The notes beneath the pieces are model-generated. The model had not been told where the DNA came from, searched no databases, and saw only the letters and a list, made by a program, of their open reading frames with translations. Positions 22,099 to 30,755 of a DNA stretch of 64,000 bases are shown here, one piece after another; the first letter of the stretch is position 1, and every line of letters begins with the position of its first letter. Location: positions 1 through 64,000 of the forward strand of contig CANQRU010000016.1 in assembly GCA_947626395.1 (NCBI GenBank), written 5' to 3'. This DNA comes from an uncultured Lachnospiraceae bacterium (GTDB taxonomy: Bacteria > Bacillota > Clostridia > Lachnospirales > Lachnospiraceae). The position numbers and the translations under genes were made by a program.

Positions 22099-23125
22099 GT
22101 TTTCTATCATAGAGTTTGTGATTTTCGCCGCAGTGACTTTTGCGGTGCTCTGTCTCTGCATCTGTATCGGAAGCGTCCGTATTCCGCCTACGGATACTAT
22201 GTCCGTGATATGGGACGGGATGCGGTATCAGGTTGACCTTTCCGCGGCGAAGCCGGAAGGTCTGCAGGCCTCGATCATCCTGTCGGTTCGCCTGCCGCGG
22301 GTGCTCTGCGTCGCCATGACCGGCGCGGCGCTGGCGCTGGCCGGCGGCGCCATGCAGGGACTTCTGAAGAATCCGCTGGCCGACGGATCCACGCTGGGCG
22401 TGTCTTCGGGGGCGGCGCTGGGGGCGGTGATCGCCATCGCTTTCGGCATCCGCTTCCCGGGACTGCCGTTTGCGGGAACCATGGTTATGGCGATTTTGTT
22501 CGCGTTTCTGTCTCTGGTATTGATCCTGACGCTGGCGTACCGGCTGGATTATTCGCTGGCCACCAACACAATCATTCTGATCGGCGTTATATTTTCCATG
22601 TTTGTATCCAGCCTGATGAATATCATCGTGACGTTTGCGGCGGACCGGATCCAGCATATCACGTTTTGGACTATGGGGAGCCTGCAGGGCGCCAGCTATC
22701 AGAACGCGCTGGTGCTTCTGGGGGCATTGGTGATCTGCGGCGGCGTGATCCTGCGGCACGCGCAGGAACTGAACGCGTTCGCCATCGGCGAGGACAATGC
22801 CCGCCATATCGGCGTGGATGTGCGGCGCGTGAAACTGGTCATCCTGATCACGGTGTCGGGGCTGATCGGCGTCTGCGTGTCCATCGGCGGCAGTATCGGA
22901 TTCGTGGGGCTGGTGACGCCCCACATCGTGCGGATGCTGGTGGGGCCGAACCATAGGCGGCTTTTGCCGGCGTCACTGTTCGGCGGCGCGGTGTTTCTGA
23001 TGCTGGCGGATCTGGCCGCCCGGACATTGTTAAATCCGATCGAACTGCCGATTGGCGTTGTTACCAGCCTGGTGGGGGCAGTGGTGTTCGTGGTGATCTT
23101 CTATCGGTCGAGGAGACATAGTTAG
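22073..23125 (+). CDS. btuC: Cobalamin ABC transporter permease, FecCD type (350 aa)
   Basis: FecCD family: LPRVLCVAMTGAALALAGGAMQG and NPLADGSTLGVSSGAALGA near the first third, GFVGLVTPHIVRML near the end, and about ten membrane segments. ATG 22073 or 22085 could be the start; both lie within the end of the lipoprotein gene, so translation is coupled. It forms the membrane channel of the importer. Confidence 0.85.
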   Translation: MILYMEKNRFSIIEFVIFAAVTFAVLCLCICIGSVRIPPTDTMSVIWDGMRYQVDLSAAKPEGLQASIILSVRLPRVLCVAMTGAALALAGGAMQGLLKNPLADGSTLGVSSGAALGAVIAIAFGIRFPGLPFAGTMVMAILFAFLSLVLILTLAYRLDYSLATNTIILIGVIFSMFVSSLMNIIVTFAADRIQHITFWTMGSLQGASYQNALVLLGALVICGGVILRHAQELNAFAIGEDNARHIGVDVRRVKLVILITVSGLIGVCVSIGGSIGFVGLVTPHIVRMLVGPNHRRLLPASLFGGAVFLMLADLAARTLLNPIELPIGVVTSLVGAVVFVVIFYRSRRHS

Positions 23126-23365
23126 TGGGGTTATGCAATAGTAGTGCAGGCCTTGCAATATGCGGTTTGATAATGATACTTCCTGCGCCAGACCAGAGGG
23201 GTGCGGAGTGTATGAGGATGTTTCTGCAGCAGGGTATGCGGGTTGATAGTCATGTGGTATGACATGGCAGTCCGAGAAGGCTGGACTGGAATAACCGGCT
23301 GGAAACAAAAATGAAGTATCAGCAAGGGATAAAAAGGAACTGGTTCACAGAAGGGAGGCGGCCAA
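23126..23365. other. Intergenic gap inside the transporter operon
   Basis: A 240-bp gap splits the permease and ATPase genes. I see no gene and no clear terminator in it. The ATPase may therefore still be transcribed with the upstream genes. Confidence 0.4.
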
Positions 23366-24193
23366 ATGCTTCAGGTAAATAATCTGACTGTGCAATACGG
23401 TGATCTGACGATCGTGGATCATCTGAGTTTCACGGCGGAAGAAGGCCAGTGGCTGATGATCGTCGGCCCCAACGGCGCCGGCAAGTCCACGACGCTGAAT
23501 GCGATCACGCAGGGAACGGCCTACACGGGTCAGGTGCTGTTTGAAGGCGAGGACATGAAGAAGAAAAAGGCCGCCGAGAGGGCCCGCTGCGTCGGCGTGC
23601 TGATGCAGAATCATTTCGCGGAATACGCATTTTCTGTGGAAGAAGTGGCAGCGCTGGGCCGTTATGCCTACTCTGGATCGCGTCGGATTGCAGATAGAGA
23701 TACAGCGCCTGAAAGAAAGACAACGGCAGTACATTTGCCGCGGCCGGCCTTCCTTGCAGGCCGCAGCGATGAAGATGAACGTGCGGTGGAGAACGCGCTT
23801 GCGCTCACCGGCATGACTTCCCAGCGGAAACAGTCGATCCTCACGCTTTCCGGCGGTGAGCTGCAGAGGACATTTCTCGCGCAGGTATTTGCCCAGGATC
23901 CGAAACTGCTTCTTCTGGACGAGCCGACAAACCATCTGGATCTGGTCTACCAGAAGCAGGTGTTCGAACTGATCGAAAAATGGCTTCAGACGCCGGGGCG
24001 GGCGGTCATTTCCGTGGTGCACGATCTGTCGCTGGCGAAGGCGTACGGCACGAAGGTTCTGCTGATGAACCACGGCCGCAAGGTGGCCTGCGGTCCGGCG
24101 GCGGAGGTTCTTGTTCCGAAGCATCTGGATCCGGTCTATCAGATGGACGTGAGCGGCTGGATGCGGCAGATGCTGGGGCAGTGGGACGGATAG
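23366..24193 (+). CDS. btuD: Cobalamin ABC transporter ATPase (275 aa)
   Basis: Walker A is GPNGAGKST, the signature is LSGGELQRTFLAQ, Walker B is LLLLDEPTNHLD and the switch is VVHDLSLA. A GGGAGGCGG ribosome binding site precedes the start. Between GRYAYSG and DERAVENAL there is a stretch of about 35 residues rich in Arg, Thr and Pro (RRIADRDTAPERKTTAVHLP) where relatives have a short link. It could be an insertion; it is in frame and the catalytic motifs are intact. Confidence 0.85.
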   Translation: MLQVNNLTVQYGDLTIVDHLSFTAEEGQWLMIVGPNGAGKSTTLNAITQGTAYTGQVLFEGEDMKKKKAAERARCVGVLMQNHFAEYAFSVEEVAALGRYAYSGSRRIADRDTAPERKTTAVHLPRPAFLAGRSDEDERAVENALALTGMTSQRKQSILTLSGGELQRTFLAQVFAQDPKLLLLDEPTNHLDLVYQKQVFELIEKWLQTPGRAVISVVHDLSLAKAYGTKVLLMNHGRKVACGPAAEVLVPKHLDPVYQMDVSGWMRQMLGQWDG

Positions 24194-24238
24194 AATGCTC
24201 TAAGGCAGTTGGGTTAAGGAAAATTTCTATAAAAACTA

Positions 24239-24267
24239 TTGAAAATAATCAGATAAGGGCATATAAT
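24239..24267 (+). promoter_or_regulatory. Promoter of second antitoxin RNA
   Basis: TTGAAA (24239-24244), 17 bp, TATAAT (24262-24267). Confidence 0.7.
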
Positions 24268-24273
24268 AAAGAC

Positions 24274-24361
24274 AGGAACAACCACCTCTACAAGAGGTTG
24301 GCCAGCATAAGTGATAGAAATTCCACCCTTGAACCGGTCAAAGTTTACAAGGGTGGTTTTT
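24274..24361 (+). ncRNA. Antitoxin RNA of second type I locus
   Basis: A short RNA of about 87 nt is predicted between the promoter and a strong terminator. Its 5' part can fold (ACCACCTCT/AGAGGTTG). ACCACCTC at 24281-24288 is an exact copy of the plus-strand sequence at 24464-24471, so this RNA is complementary to the toxin's ribosome binding site. It also shares the convergent terminator region with the toxin mRNA, as in Fst-type loci. Confidence 0.65.
24323..24361 (+). terminator. Shared terminator of the second type I locus
   Basis: CCACCCTTG / CAAGGGTGG stem with TTTTT on the plus strand; probably also stops the toxin mRNA from the other side. Confidence 0.75.
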
Positions 24362-24375
24362 CTATATGAAAAACG

Positions 24376-24459
24376 TTACTGACTTATCAATACGATAAGG
24401 GTCAGCAATGCGAGAATGAACATCCCGAAGGCCATGAGGTCTTTAAAATCGAATTTCAT
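24376..24459 (-). CDS. Small hydrophobic type I toxin (27 aa)
   Basis: The peptide starts MKFDFKDLMAFGMFILALL and then continues with a hydrophobic end. That gives one membrane span after a charged start, the layout of Fst/Hol_Tox-type toxins, with similarity in pattern to the peptide at 670-759. A strong GGGAGGTGG ribosome binding site lies 5 bases before the ATG and is targeted by the antitoxin RNA. The locus is chromosomal, after the cobalamin transporter. Confidence 0.7.
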   Translation of the reverse strand: MKFDFKDLMAFGMFILALLTLIVLISQ

Positions 24460-24528
24460 CCGCACCACCTCCCATCTATGTAGGATGGAAGGCCAACACC
24501 TTGCAGTGACATGATTGTTCCCATCTAT

Positions 24529-24557
24529 ATCTTACCATAGGTTAAGGAATCTTTCAA
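24529..24557 (-). promoter_or_regulatory. Promoter of second toxin mRNA
   Basis: On the minus strand: TTGAAA (24557-24552), 17 bp, TAAGAT (24534-24529). The leader is about 60 nt. Confidence 0.6.
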
Positions 24558-24654
24558 TGTGGGAATAAGATATTCCGCCTATTCTGCCCATTTAGGACAA
24601 ATTGGGATAAATCACGCAATTTACTGAGAATATGCTATTCTTCAGACATAATGC

Positions 24655-24684
24655 TTGACATTAACTACTCCCTTCCTTTATAAT
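24655..24684 (+). promoter_or_regulatory. Promoter of ABC exporter operon
   Basis: TTGACA (24655-24660), 18 bp, TATAAT (24679-24684), about 40 bp before the ATPase gene. Confidence 0.7.
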
Positions 24685-24724
24685 CGTACTCATAAGGAGC
24701 AAATGACAGGAGGGGGCGTCGCGT

Positions 24725-25468
24725 ATGGAATGTGTACTTAGGACGCAGGATCTGACAAAACGGTACGGAAAAAACCTCGCGGTCAATAAAGTATCTTTGA
24801 CTATCGAGAAGGGGGACATTTTCGGCTTTATCGGCGCCAATGGCGCAGGTAAGACCACGTTCATGCGCATGGTCTGCGGGCTGATCTACCCCACGGAAGG
24901 GAGTCTGGAACTGTTCGGGGCCAGTTCCGCGAAAGAATTGCCTAAAATGCGCAGAAAGATGGGTGCCCTGATCGAGCATCCGGCGGTTTATCCGAATTTG
25001 TCGGCGCTGCAGAATCTGGAGATCCAGAGAAGATACCTGGACGTGGATTTCGGCAAAGATCCTGAGAAAACCCTCATGGAGCTTCTTGAACTGGTGGGGC
25101 TTGGGGAGGCTGCGGACAAGAAAGCCTCGAAATTTTCCCTCGGAATGCGGCAGCGTCTCGGTCTTGCCATCGCTCTGGTAGGGAATCCGCAGTTTCTGAT
25201 CCTGGACGAGCCGACGATCGGCCTGGATCCCATCGGCGTGATGGAACTGCGGGAACTGGTGCGGAAACTGAATCGGGAGCGGGGTATCACGATCCTTTTC
25301 AGCAGCCATAATCTGGCGGAGATGGCGCAGGTCGCGACAAAATACGGCTTCATGAATAAAGGAAAGCTTCTCGAGGTGATATCGGCGGAGGAAGTGCAGA
25401 AGCTCTGTGAGGAGAGAGGAATTAATCTGGAAACTTATTTCGTGGAACTTCTCATGAAAAACCGGTGA
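24725..25468 (+). CDS. ABC transporter ATPase, BcrA-like (247 aa)
   Basis: Walker A GANGAGKTT, signature KFSLGMRQRLGLA, Walker B FLILDEPTIGLDP, switch FSSHNLAEM. The closest resemblance is to lantibiotic/bacitracin resistance-type exporters. GGAGGGGGCG lies before the ATG. It forms an operon with two six-span permeases. No sensor kinase is next to it. Confidence 0.85.
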   Translation: MECVLRTQDLTKRYGKNLAVNKVSLTIEKGDIFGFIGANGAGKTTFMRMVCGLIYPTEGSLELFGASSAKELPKMRRKMGALIEHPAVYPNLSALQNLEIQRRYLDVDFGKDPEKTLMELLELVGLGEAADKKASKFSLGMRQRLGLAIALVGNPQFLILDEPTIGLDPIGVMELRELVRKLNRERGITILFSSHNLAEMAQVATKYGFMNKGKLLEVISAEEVQKLCEERGINLETYFVELLMKNR

Positions 25469-25546
25469 ATACAGTGACTTTTGCTGATGGCAGGAGATAC
25501 TCTGACCGGACGCATGGTTTTGCAGAGGAGAGGAGATGAACGGCAG

Positions 25547-26299
25547 ATGGGAAGGTACATACACAACGAATGGCTGAAATTAAGGTATAACCGAGTAGTT
25601 CTGGCATTCGCAGGGGTGGGAATCGCTTTTTCTGTATTTGCCGCCGCATGTGTGCGTTTAGAGGAAGTGACGGTGTATGATTATGCCTGGCTGGCAAGCA
25701 CAGAATTCATGAAAAGGGTGGGAGGTATCGTGAGCATCCTTATGGTCGGGATTGCTGCCGGTATATTTTCGATGGACTTTAAGCAGCATACGGTTCATAA
25801 CGCACTAAGCTGTGGCGTGAGCCGCAGTGAGATTTTCATCAGCAAAGTCTGTGTTTACTATTCCTTTGGATTTATTGTCCAACTGATATCCCTTGTTTTT
25901 TATACTGTTCTGGTTGGTTTGTTGGTGGGCTGGGCGTCGCCATATTATCATTATCCTCACTTAGTGGAGACGATGATTGTATTTCATATGGGCGAGGCTG
26001 TCATTGTTTTCTTCTATATGTCGTGCTTTCTTTTCCTTGGGATGATATTCCGTAATCCCGGAGCGTTAATTTTCGCTGGCATCTGTGCTTTTTATTTCGA
26101 TACTATGAATGGTTTTTCGGTCGGCAATGCTAAGCCATACTGGAGCCCGATGTATCTGATACAGATCATGCGGTATTATCTGCGCAACAAGCTTGTGCTG
26201 TCCGCAGAGTTCGTCACGCTATTTATCCCTTGCCTGGTCATAGGATGCCTGTTTCTGTTCATTGCCTATCTTATTTTCCAGAAAAGGGATATCGATTAA
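25547..26299 (+). CDS. ABC-2 type permease (250 aa)
   Basis: About six hydrophobic segments and the start MGRYIHNEWLKLRYNR, typical of ABC-2 permeases of peptide-antibiotic exporters. The upstream in-frame ATG at 25481 lacks a ribosome binding site; AGAGGAG precedes 25547 by about 10 bases. Partner of the ATPase before it. Confidence 0.75.
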   Translation: MGRYIHNEWLKLRYNRVVLAFAGVGIAFSVFAAACVRLEEVTVYDYAWLASTEFMKRVGGIVSILMVGIAAGIFSMDFKQHTVHNALSCGVSRSEIFISKVCVYYSFGFIVQLISLVFYTVLVGLLVGWASPYYHYPHLVETMIVFHMGEAVIVFFYMSCFLFLGMIFRNPGALIFAGICAFYFDTMNGFSVGNAKPYWSPMYLIQIMRYYLRNKLVLSAEFVTLFIPCLVIGCLFLFIAYLIFQKRDID

Positions 26300-26316
26300 A
26301 ATGGAGGCGGTACCGA

Positions 26317-27072
26317 ATGAAAAAAAACATTGTAACAGAATTTTATAAGAATGCATTGTATTGGATTGTTTGGGTGACTTTCCTTGCTGGTATCGTTATT
26401 TGCGGCTCCATGATTCGTGACAATTACATTGCTTCTCAGATTGCCGAGTCCTCGAGGTTGCGCTATGCCGTTTTTGTCCAGTGCAGTGCGCGGGTCATGA
26501 TGGCTATTTCCGTTCTTCTGACTGCCTATCTGTGCACCGCTGATTTTTCAGAAAGGACCGTCCAGAATATTCTCTCCACCGGAGTAAGTCGGAAAAGCTA
26601 TTTTTTGTCAAAGATGACAGTGATGGGTGTATATACGTTGCTATTGTATGCGGTAAGTTGGATTGCCTATGGGTTAGCTTATACTGTCCAGCAAAAAGGG
26701 TTTCAGATCGCCGTGACGCCGGGGGAAATCGCGGTTCTGTTCGGCGTTGCGGTTCTGCAGATCTGGGTCTACTGCTCCATTGTAAATCTGATCGGTTTTA
26801 TAAGCGGCAGCCAGTTTATTACCATGGTGAGCGGCTTCGGATGGATGGTCGTGGAGCTTCTGGCCCGCGGAGTATTGGATATGGCAGGAGTTGTGGACAT
26901 GACCATGCTTCGGATGTTCCCGATCAATGTTCTGGAACTGAGCAGCCAGAAAGTCGTCCTGGGGGAACTGTACGACGTATCTTTCTGGATCAGCGGCGTG
27001 TATGCGCTGGTATTCATCGTTGTTCTGAATGTTGGGTGCTGCTTATATTTTGAACGTAAGGATATTCATTGA
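26317..27072 (+). CDS. ABC-2 type permease (251 aa)
   Basis: Starts MKKNIVTEFYKNALYWIVWV; six hydrophobic segments. It shares the (C)GVSRxxxxxSK loop after the second span with the previous permease (CGVSRSEIFISK versus TGVSRKSYFLSK), so the two arose by duplication. GGAGGCGG lies 8 bases before the ATG. Confidence 0.75.
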   Translation: MKKNIVTEFYKNALYWIVWVTFLAGIVICGSMIRDNYIASQIAESSRLRYAVFVQCSARVMMAISVLLTAYLCTADFSERTVQNILSTGVSRKSYFLSKMTVMGVYTLLLYAVSWIAYGLAYTVQQKGFQIAVTPGEIAVLFGVAVLQIWVYCSIVNLIGFISGSQFITMVSGFGWMVVELLARGVLDMAGVVDMTMLRMFPINVLELSSQKVVLGELYDVSFWISGVYALVFIVVLNVGCCLYFERKDIH

Positions 27073-27157
27073 TGGGGATGCCGCAGTTTTGATTGTAAAA
27101 TGTGTGGAATCTCGTTAGAGCAGAAAAATGTCGAAATTCAGTCTTGGGATATAGTTC

Positions 27158-27186
27158 TTGACAAAAATGCACATATATGATATTCT
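27158..27186 (+). promoter_or_regulatory. Promoter of TetR regulator
   Basis: TTGACA (27158-27163), 17 bp, TATTCT (27181-27186). Confidence 0.65.
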
Positions 27187-27189
27187 TTT

Positions 27190-27206
27190 CAGCACACAGT
27201 GTGCTG
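27190..27206. promoter_or_regulatory. TetR operator 1
   Basis: Perfect palindrome CAGCACAC-A-GTGTGCTG placed over the predicted start of transcription of the regulator gene; implies autorepression. A second 17-bp copy lies before the ADH-ALDH gene. Confidence 0.7.
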
Positions 27207-27222
27207 AAGGAGACATAAGAGT

Positions 27223-27801
27223 ATGGCGGAGAATGTGCAGCTTATTCGCGATGAAATGAGCGGAAAGATCGTGGACGAAGCCGCCGGGATCGCTCTTCGC
27301 GAAGGCGCTGGGGAAGTCACGGTGCGGAAGATCATCCGGGCGCTTGGCGTGACGAACCGGGTATTTTATAATCGTTTTCACAATGTGGAAGAGGTTTTGG
27401 GCATTGTTTATCAGGATATGGCTGTTAAAATGCGCCGTAGTATTATGGAGCGGTTCGACCCGGAAGGCGATTTCTTCGGACAGATCACGGACATCGCCGC
27501 CGGGACGCTTAGGCTTTCCTATCAGCTGAAACTTGGCATGAATCAGTACGTCTTTATTCAAGACAGCGTTTCTTCGGAAAATTTCCTCTGGTGGCAGGAG
27601 CATATCCGGGAGTATATCGATCTTGGCAAGGAGAAGGGACTGCTTCGGCCGGATTTGGATTGCGAGGTTATGAGCTACGCAATCTGGTGCTTTATCCGGG
27701 GGTACAATACCGACGCTCTGGCGCGGGAGATTCCCGAGGAGGAGGCTGTGAGGGGATTCCGGTATTCGTTCGGAGTATTTCTGGATGGGATGAAGGGATG
27801 A
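27223..27801 (+). CDS. TetR-family repressor (192 aa)
   Basis: N-terminal TetR helix-turn-helix (residues about 15-60: EVTVRKIIRALGVTNRVFYNRFHNVEEV) and an all-helical ligand-binding domain. AAGGAGA precedes the ATG. Its own promoter and the ADH-ALDH gene 147 bp downstream both carry the same 17-bp palindrome, so it very probably represses both. The inducer is unknown; an aldehyde or alcohol would be logical. Confidence 0.85.
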   Translation: MAENVQLIRDEMSGKIVDEAAGIALREGAGEVTVRKIIRALGVTNRVFYNRFHNVEEVLGIVYQDMAVKMRRSIMERFDPEGDFFGQITDIAAGTLRLSYQLKLGMNQYVFIQDSVSSENFLWWQEHIREYIDLGKEKGLLRPDLDCEVMSYAIWCFIRGYNTDALAREIPEEEAVRGFRYSFGVFLDGMKG

Positions 27802-27907
27802 GGAAGATAAAAAACTGCATGTTGCTTATAGCATATTGTCAAAATGCAGGAAAAACATCGGTGAATAACAAGCCGGAAAAATCATCGATGACGTTTTTGG
27901 TGTATTT

Positions 27908-27924
27908 CAGCACACCCTGTGCTG
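27908..27924. promoter_or_regulatory. TetR operator 2
   Basis: CAGCACA-CCC-TGTGCTG, same outer arms and same total length as operator 1, 24 bp before the ADH-ALDH start. A clean -35/-10 pair just upstream is not evident. Confidence 0.65.
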
Positions 27925-27948
27925 CGTTGTAAAGGAGGATCGATCGAA

Positions 27949-30528
27949 ATGAATCCGTTTATCAAAATAGGCTGCCGTGCCTACCAATTCTGCTTCAAGC
28001 TGGCGATCCCGATACTGCCCTACCGCGACCCGGAGATCGTAAGAAGCGTCGGCAAGGTTCCGGGGAAGCTGAAGGCCCGGAAAATCGGCAGAGTTCTCAT
28101 TGTCACCGACGCGGGCGTGAGGGCCGCAGGGCTTTTGGAGCCGTTGGAGCGGGAGCTTCATAACGCCGGGATCCGGTACGGCGTTTACGACCATACCGTC
28201 GCGAATCCGACAGTGAAAAATGTAGAGGAGGCCCGTGCTCTCTATGTAAAGCACGGCTGTCAGGCGCTGATCGGCGTCGGCGGCGGATCGGCCATCGACT
28301 GCGCCAAGGCGGTGGGCGCCAGAATCGCCCGTCCGCGCAAGCCGGTGAGCAGAATGCGGGGGATCCTGAAGATCCTGCGTCCGATCCCCTATCTGATCGC
28401 GGTGCCCACCACAGCCGGGACCGGGAGCGAGGTGACATTGGCGGCCGTCATCACCGATTCGGAGACAGGCCATAAGTTCCCGATCAATGATTTTCCGCTG
28501 ATCCCGAAACTGGCGGTACTGGATCCGGCGAACACGAAGAGCCTGCCGAAGCATATGGTTTCCATGACCGGCATGGACGCTCTGACTCACGCGGTGGAGG
28601 CGTATATCGGCGGTTCCACCACGAAAAGCACCCGGGCCGACGCGCTGGACGCCGTAAAGCTGATATTTGCGAACCTGGAAAAGGCGTATAACGACGGGGA
28701 CGAAGCGTCGCGCCGCAGCATGCTGAACGCCGCCTTTCTGGCCGGCCGGGCATTTTCCAAATCGTACGTAGGCTATATTCACGCCGTGGCCCACTCTCTG
28801 GGCGGCGCTTACAATATCCCCCACGGGCTGGCCAACGCCGTGCTGATGCCGATCGTTCTGGATCTCTACGGCAAGGCGGCCTATAAGAAGCTCCATGAAC
28901 TGGCGGTTGCCGCCGGAATCGCTGCGCCGGGCGAGTCGGATGAGGCGGCCGCCCGGCGGTTCATCGGAGAGATCCAAGCCATGAACCGGCGCATGGGCAT
29001 ACCGGACCGCCTGACGGGGATTCGCGCGGAAGATGTGCCGAAGCTGGCGAGGCACGCCGCGCGGGAAGCCAATCCGCTCTACCCGGTGCCCGTTCTGATG
29101 GACGCCGCCGCGCTTGAGAAGATCTATTACAAAGTCATGGACAGAGGAGAAGAAATGGACATCGAAACGATTCTGGAAAAGCAGCGGGAATTCTTCGCTT
29201 CCGGGGTTACCCTCCCGGTGGAGTACCGGATTGCCGCCCTCAAGAGACTGCGCGAGGCCGTGAAGCGGCATGAAAATGAGATCGCCGCCGCGCTTAAGGA
29301 GGATCTGGGTAAGAGCGACTACGAGGGATTTATGTGCGAAACCGGGCTGGCGCTGACAGAGATCACCTGGATGATTGATCATGTCCGTTCTTTGAGCAAG
29401 GAAAAGACGGTTGCGACGCCGCTGGCGCAGTTTGCCTCCCACAGCTTCATGAAACCGTCGCCTTACGGAAATGTGCTGATCATGAGTCCCTGGAACTATC
29501 CGTTCCTGCTGACCATCGATCCCCTGGCCGACGCCATCGCCGCGGGAAACACGGCGGTGCTGAAGCCCAGCGCCTATTCGCCGGCCACAAGCCGGATCGT
29601 GGCGGAACTGGCGGCCGAATGCTTCCCGCCCGAGTATGTGGCGGTGGTCACCGGGGGCCGGAAGGAGAACGCGAAGCTTCTGGAGCAGAAATTTGACATG
29701 GTCTTCTTCACCGGAAGCCAGGCGGTCGGCAAAGAAGTCCTGCGCCACTGCGCCGAAAGGCTCACGCCCGCGGTTCTGGAGCTGGGCGGCAAGAGCCCCT
29801 GCATTGTGGACGCAACGGCGAACCTGAAGCTGGCGGCGAGACGCATTGTCTTCGGAAAATATTTGAACTGCGGGCAGACCTGCGTGGCGCCTGACTATAT
29901 TCTCTGCGACCGGTCTGTGAAGGACCGGCTTGTAAACGCCATAAAGGCGGAGATCATCCGGCAATTTGGCGCGGATGCGTTGGCGAATCCCGATTACGGG
30001 CGTATCGTGAACCGGAAACATTTTGACCGCCTTATGGGCCTAATCGATCCGGATAAGGTAGTGATCGGAGGACAGAGTGACCCGGATGCGCTGCGGATCG
30101 CTCCTACGGTCATGGATCGTGTAGGTTGGGACGATCCTGCGATGGGTGAGGAGATCTTTGGGCCTGTTCTGCCTATATTGACGTTTGATCGCTTCGAGGA
30201 CGTATTTAAGCTTCTTCGGGGGCGGCAGAAGCCCCTGGCGCTTTACATTTTCTCGAAGGACAAGGCGCATATCCGGGCCGTTATTTCCCGCATTTCCTTC
30301 GGCGGCGGGTGCGTCAACGATACGGTGATCCATCTGGCCACCAGCGCCATGCCGTTCGGCGGCGTCGGGGAGAGCGGCATGGGCGCCTATCACGGCGTGC
30401 GCGGCTTTGAGGCGTTTTCCCACCGCAAGTCCATCGTGGATAAGAAAATGTGGATCGACCTTCCGATGAGGTACCAGCCTTATGCGCGGAAGCTTTATGG
30501 GCCGCTGCTTAGGGTGTTTCTGCGGTGA
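27949..30528 (+). CDS. Fusion of iron-containing alcohol dehydrogenase and aldehyde dehydrogenase (859 aa)
   Basis: Residues 1-395 are an iron-dependent alcohol dehydrogenase: the NAD-binding GVGGGSAIDCAKAV, PTTAGTGSEVT, and metal ligands in GMDALTHAVEAY, HAVAHSLGG and NIPHGLAN. From about residue 403 an aldehyde dehydrogenase of the class 3/fatty-aldehyde type follows: SPWNYPF, FTGSQAVGKEV, Glu in LELGGKSP, Cys in NCGQTCVAPD, EEIFGPVLP. The order is the reverse of AdhE (ALDH first) and the ALDH type differs. An ATG with AGAGGAG upstream sits exactly at the junction (29155), as if two genes were joined. AAAGGAGG marks the start. It presumably interconverts an alcohol, its aldehyde and the acid, under TetR control. 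Confidence 0.88.
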   Translation: MNPFIKIGCRAYQFCFKLAIPILPYRDPEIVRSVGKVPGKLKARKIGRVLIVTDAGVRAAGLLEPLERELHNAGIRYGVYDHTVANPTVKNVEEARALYVKHGCQALIGVGGGSAIDCAKAVGARIARPRKPVSRMRGILKILRPIPYLIAVPTTAGTGSEVTLAAVITDSETGHKFPINDFPLIPKLAVLDPANTKSLPKHMVSMTGMDALTHAVEAYIGGSTTKSTRADALDAVKLIFANLEKAYNDGDEASRRSMLNAAFLAGRAFSKSYVGYIHAVAHSLGGAYNIPHGLANAVLMPIVLDLYGKAAYKKLHELAVAAGIAAPGESDEAAARRFIGEIQAMNRRMGIPDRLTGIRAEDVPKLARHAAREANPLYPVPVLMDAAALEKIYYKVMDRGEEMDIETILEKQREFFASGVTLPVEYRIAALKRLREAVKRHENEIAAALKEDLGKSDYEGFMCETGLALTEITWMIDHVRSLSKEKTVATPLAQFASHSFMKPSPYGNVLIMSPWNYPFLLTIDPLADAIAAGNTAVLKPSAYSPATSRIVAELAAECFPPEYVAVVTGGRKENAKLLEQKFDMVFFTGSQAVGKEVLRHCAERLTPAVLELGGKSPCIVDATANLKLAARRIVFGKYLNCGQTCVAPDYILCDRSVKDRLVNAIKAEIIRQFGADALANPDYGRIVNRKHFDRLMGLIDPDKVVIGGQSDPDALRIAPTVMDRVGWDDPAMGEEIFGPVLPILTFDRFEDVFKLLRGRQKPLALYIFSKDKAHIRAVISRISFGGGCVNDTVIHLATSAMPFGGVGESGMGAYHGVRGFEAFSHRKSIVDKKMWIDLPMRYQPYARKLYGPLLRVFLR

Positions 30529-30702
30529 GGGATTTCCCTGGGCGGATGACAGAACGGCGCATTTAGGACGTTGGGAGTATGATTAATAGAATATGTACCT
30601 GAGCGGGAGTATTATTCTGTGAAATGAATATGCTTCCGCTTATTTTATCTCGACAGTATGAGAGAGATGAGGCCGTGGAACATGTTGTACTGAACATAAA
30701 TA

Positions 30703-30731
30703 TTGACATTATATCGCATATCGTCTATAAT
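30703..30731 (+). promoter_or_regulatory. Promoter of hipBA
   Basis: TTGACA (30703-30708), 17 bp, TATAAT (30726-30731). Confidence 0.75.
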
Positions 30732-30755
30732 TAAAAACATAAGGCGGTGATCAAC

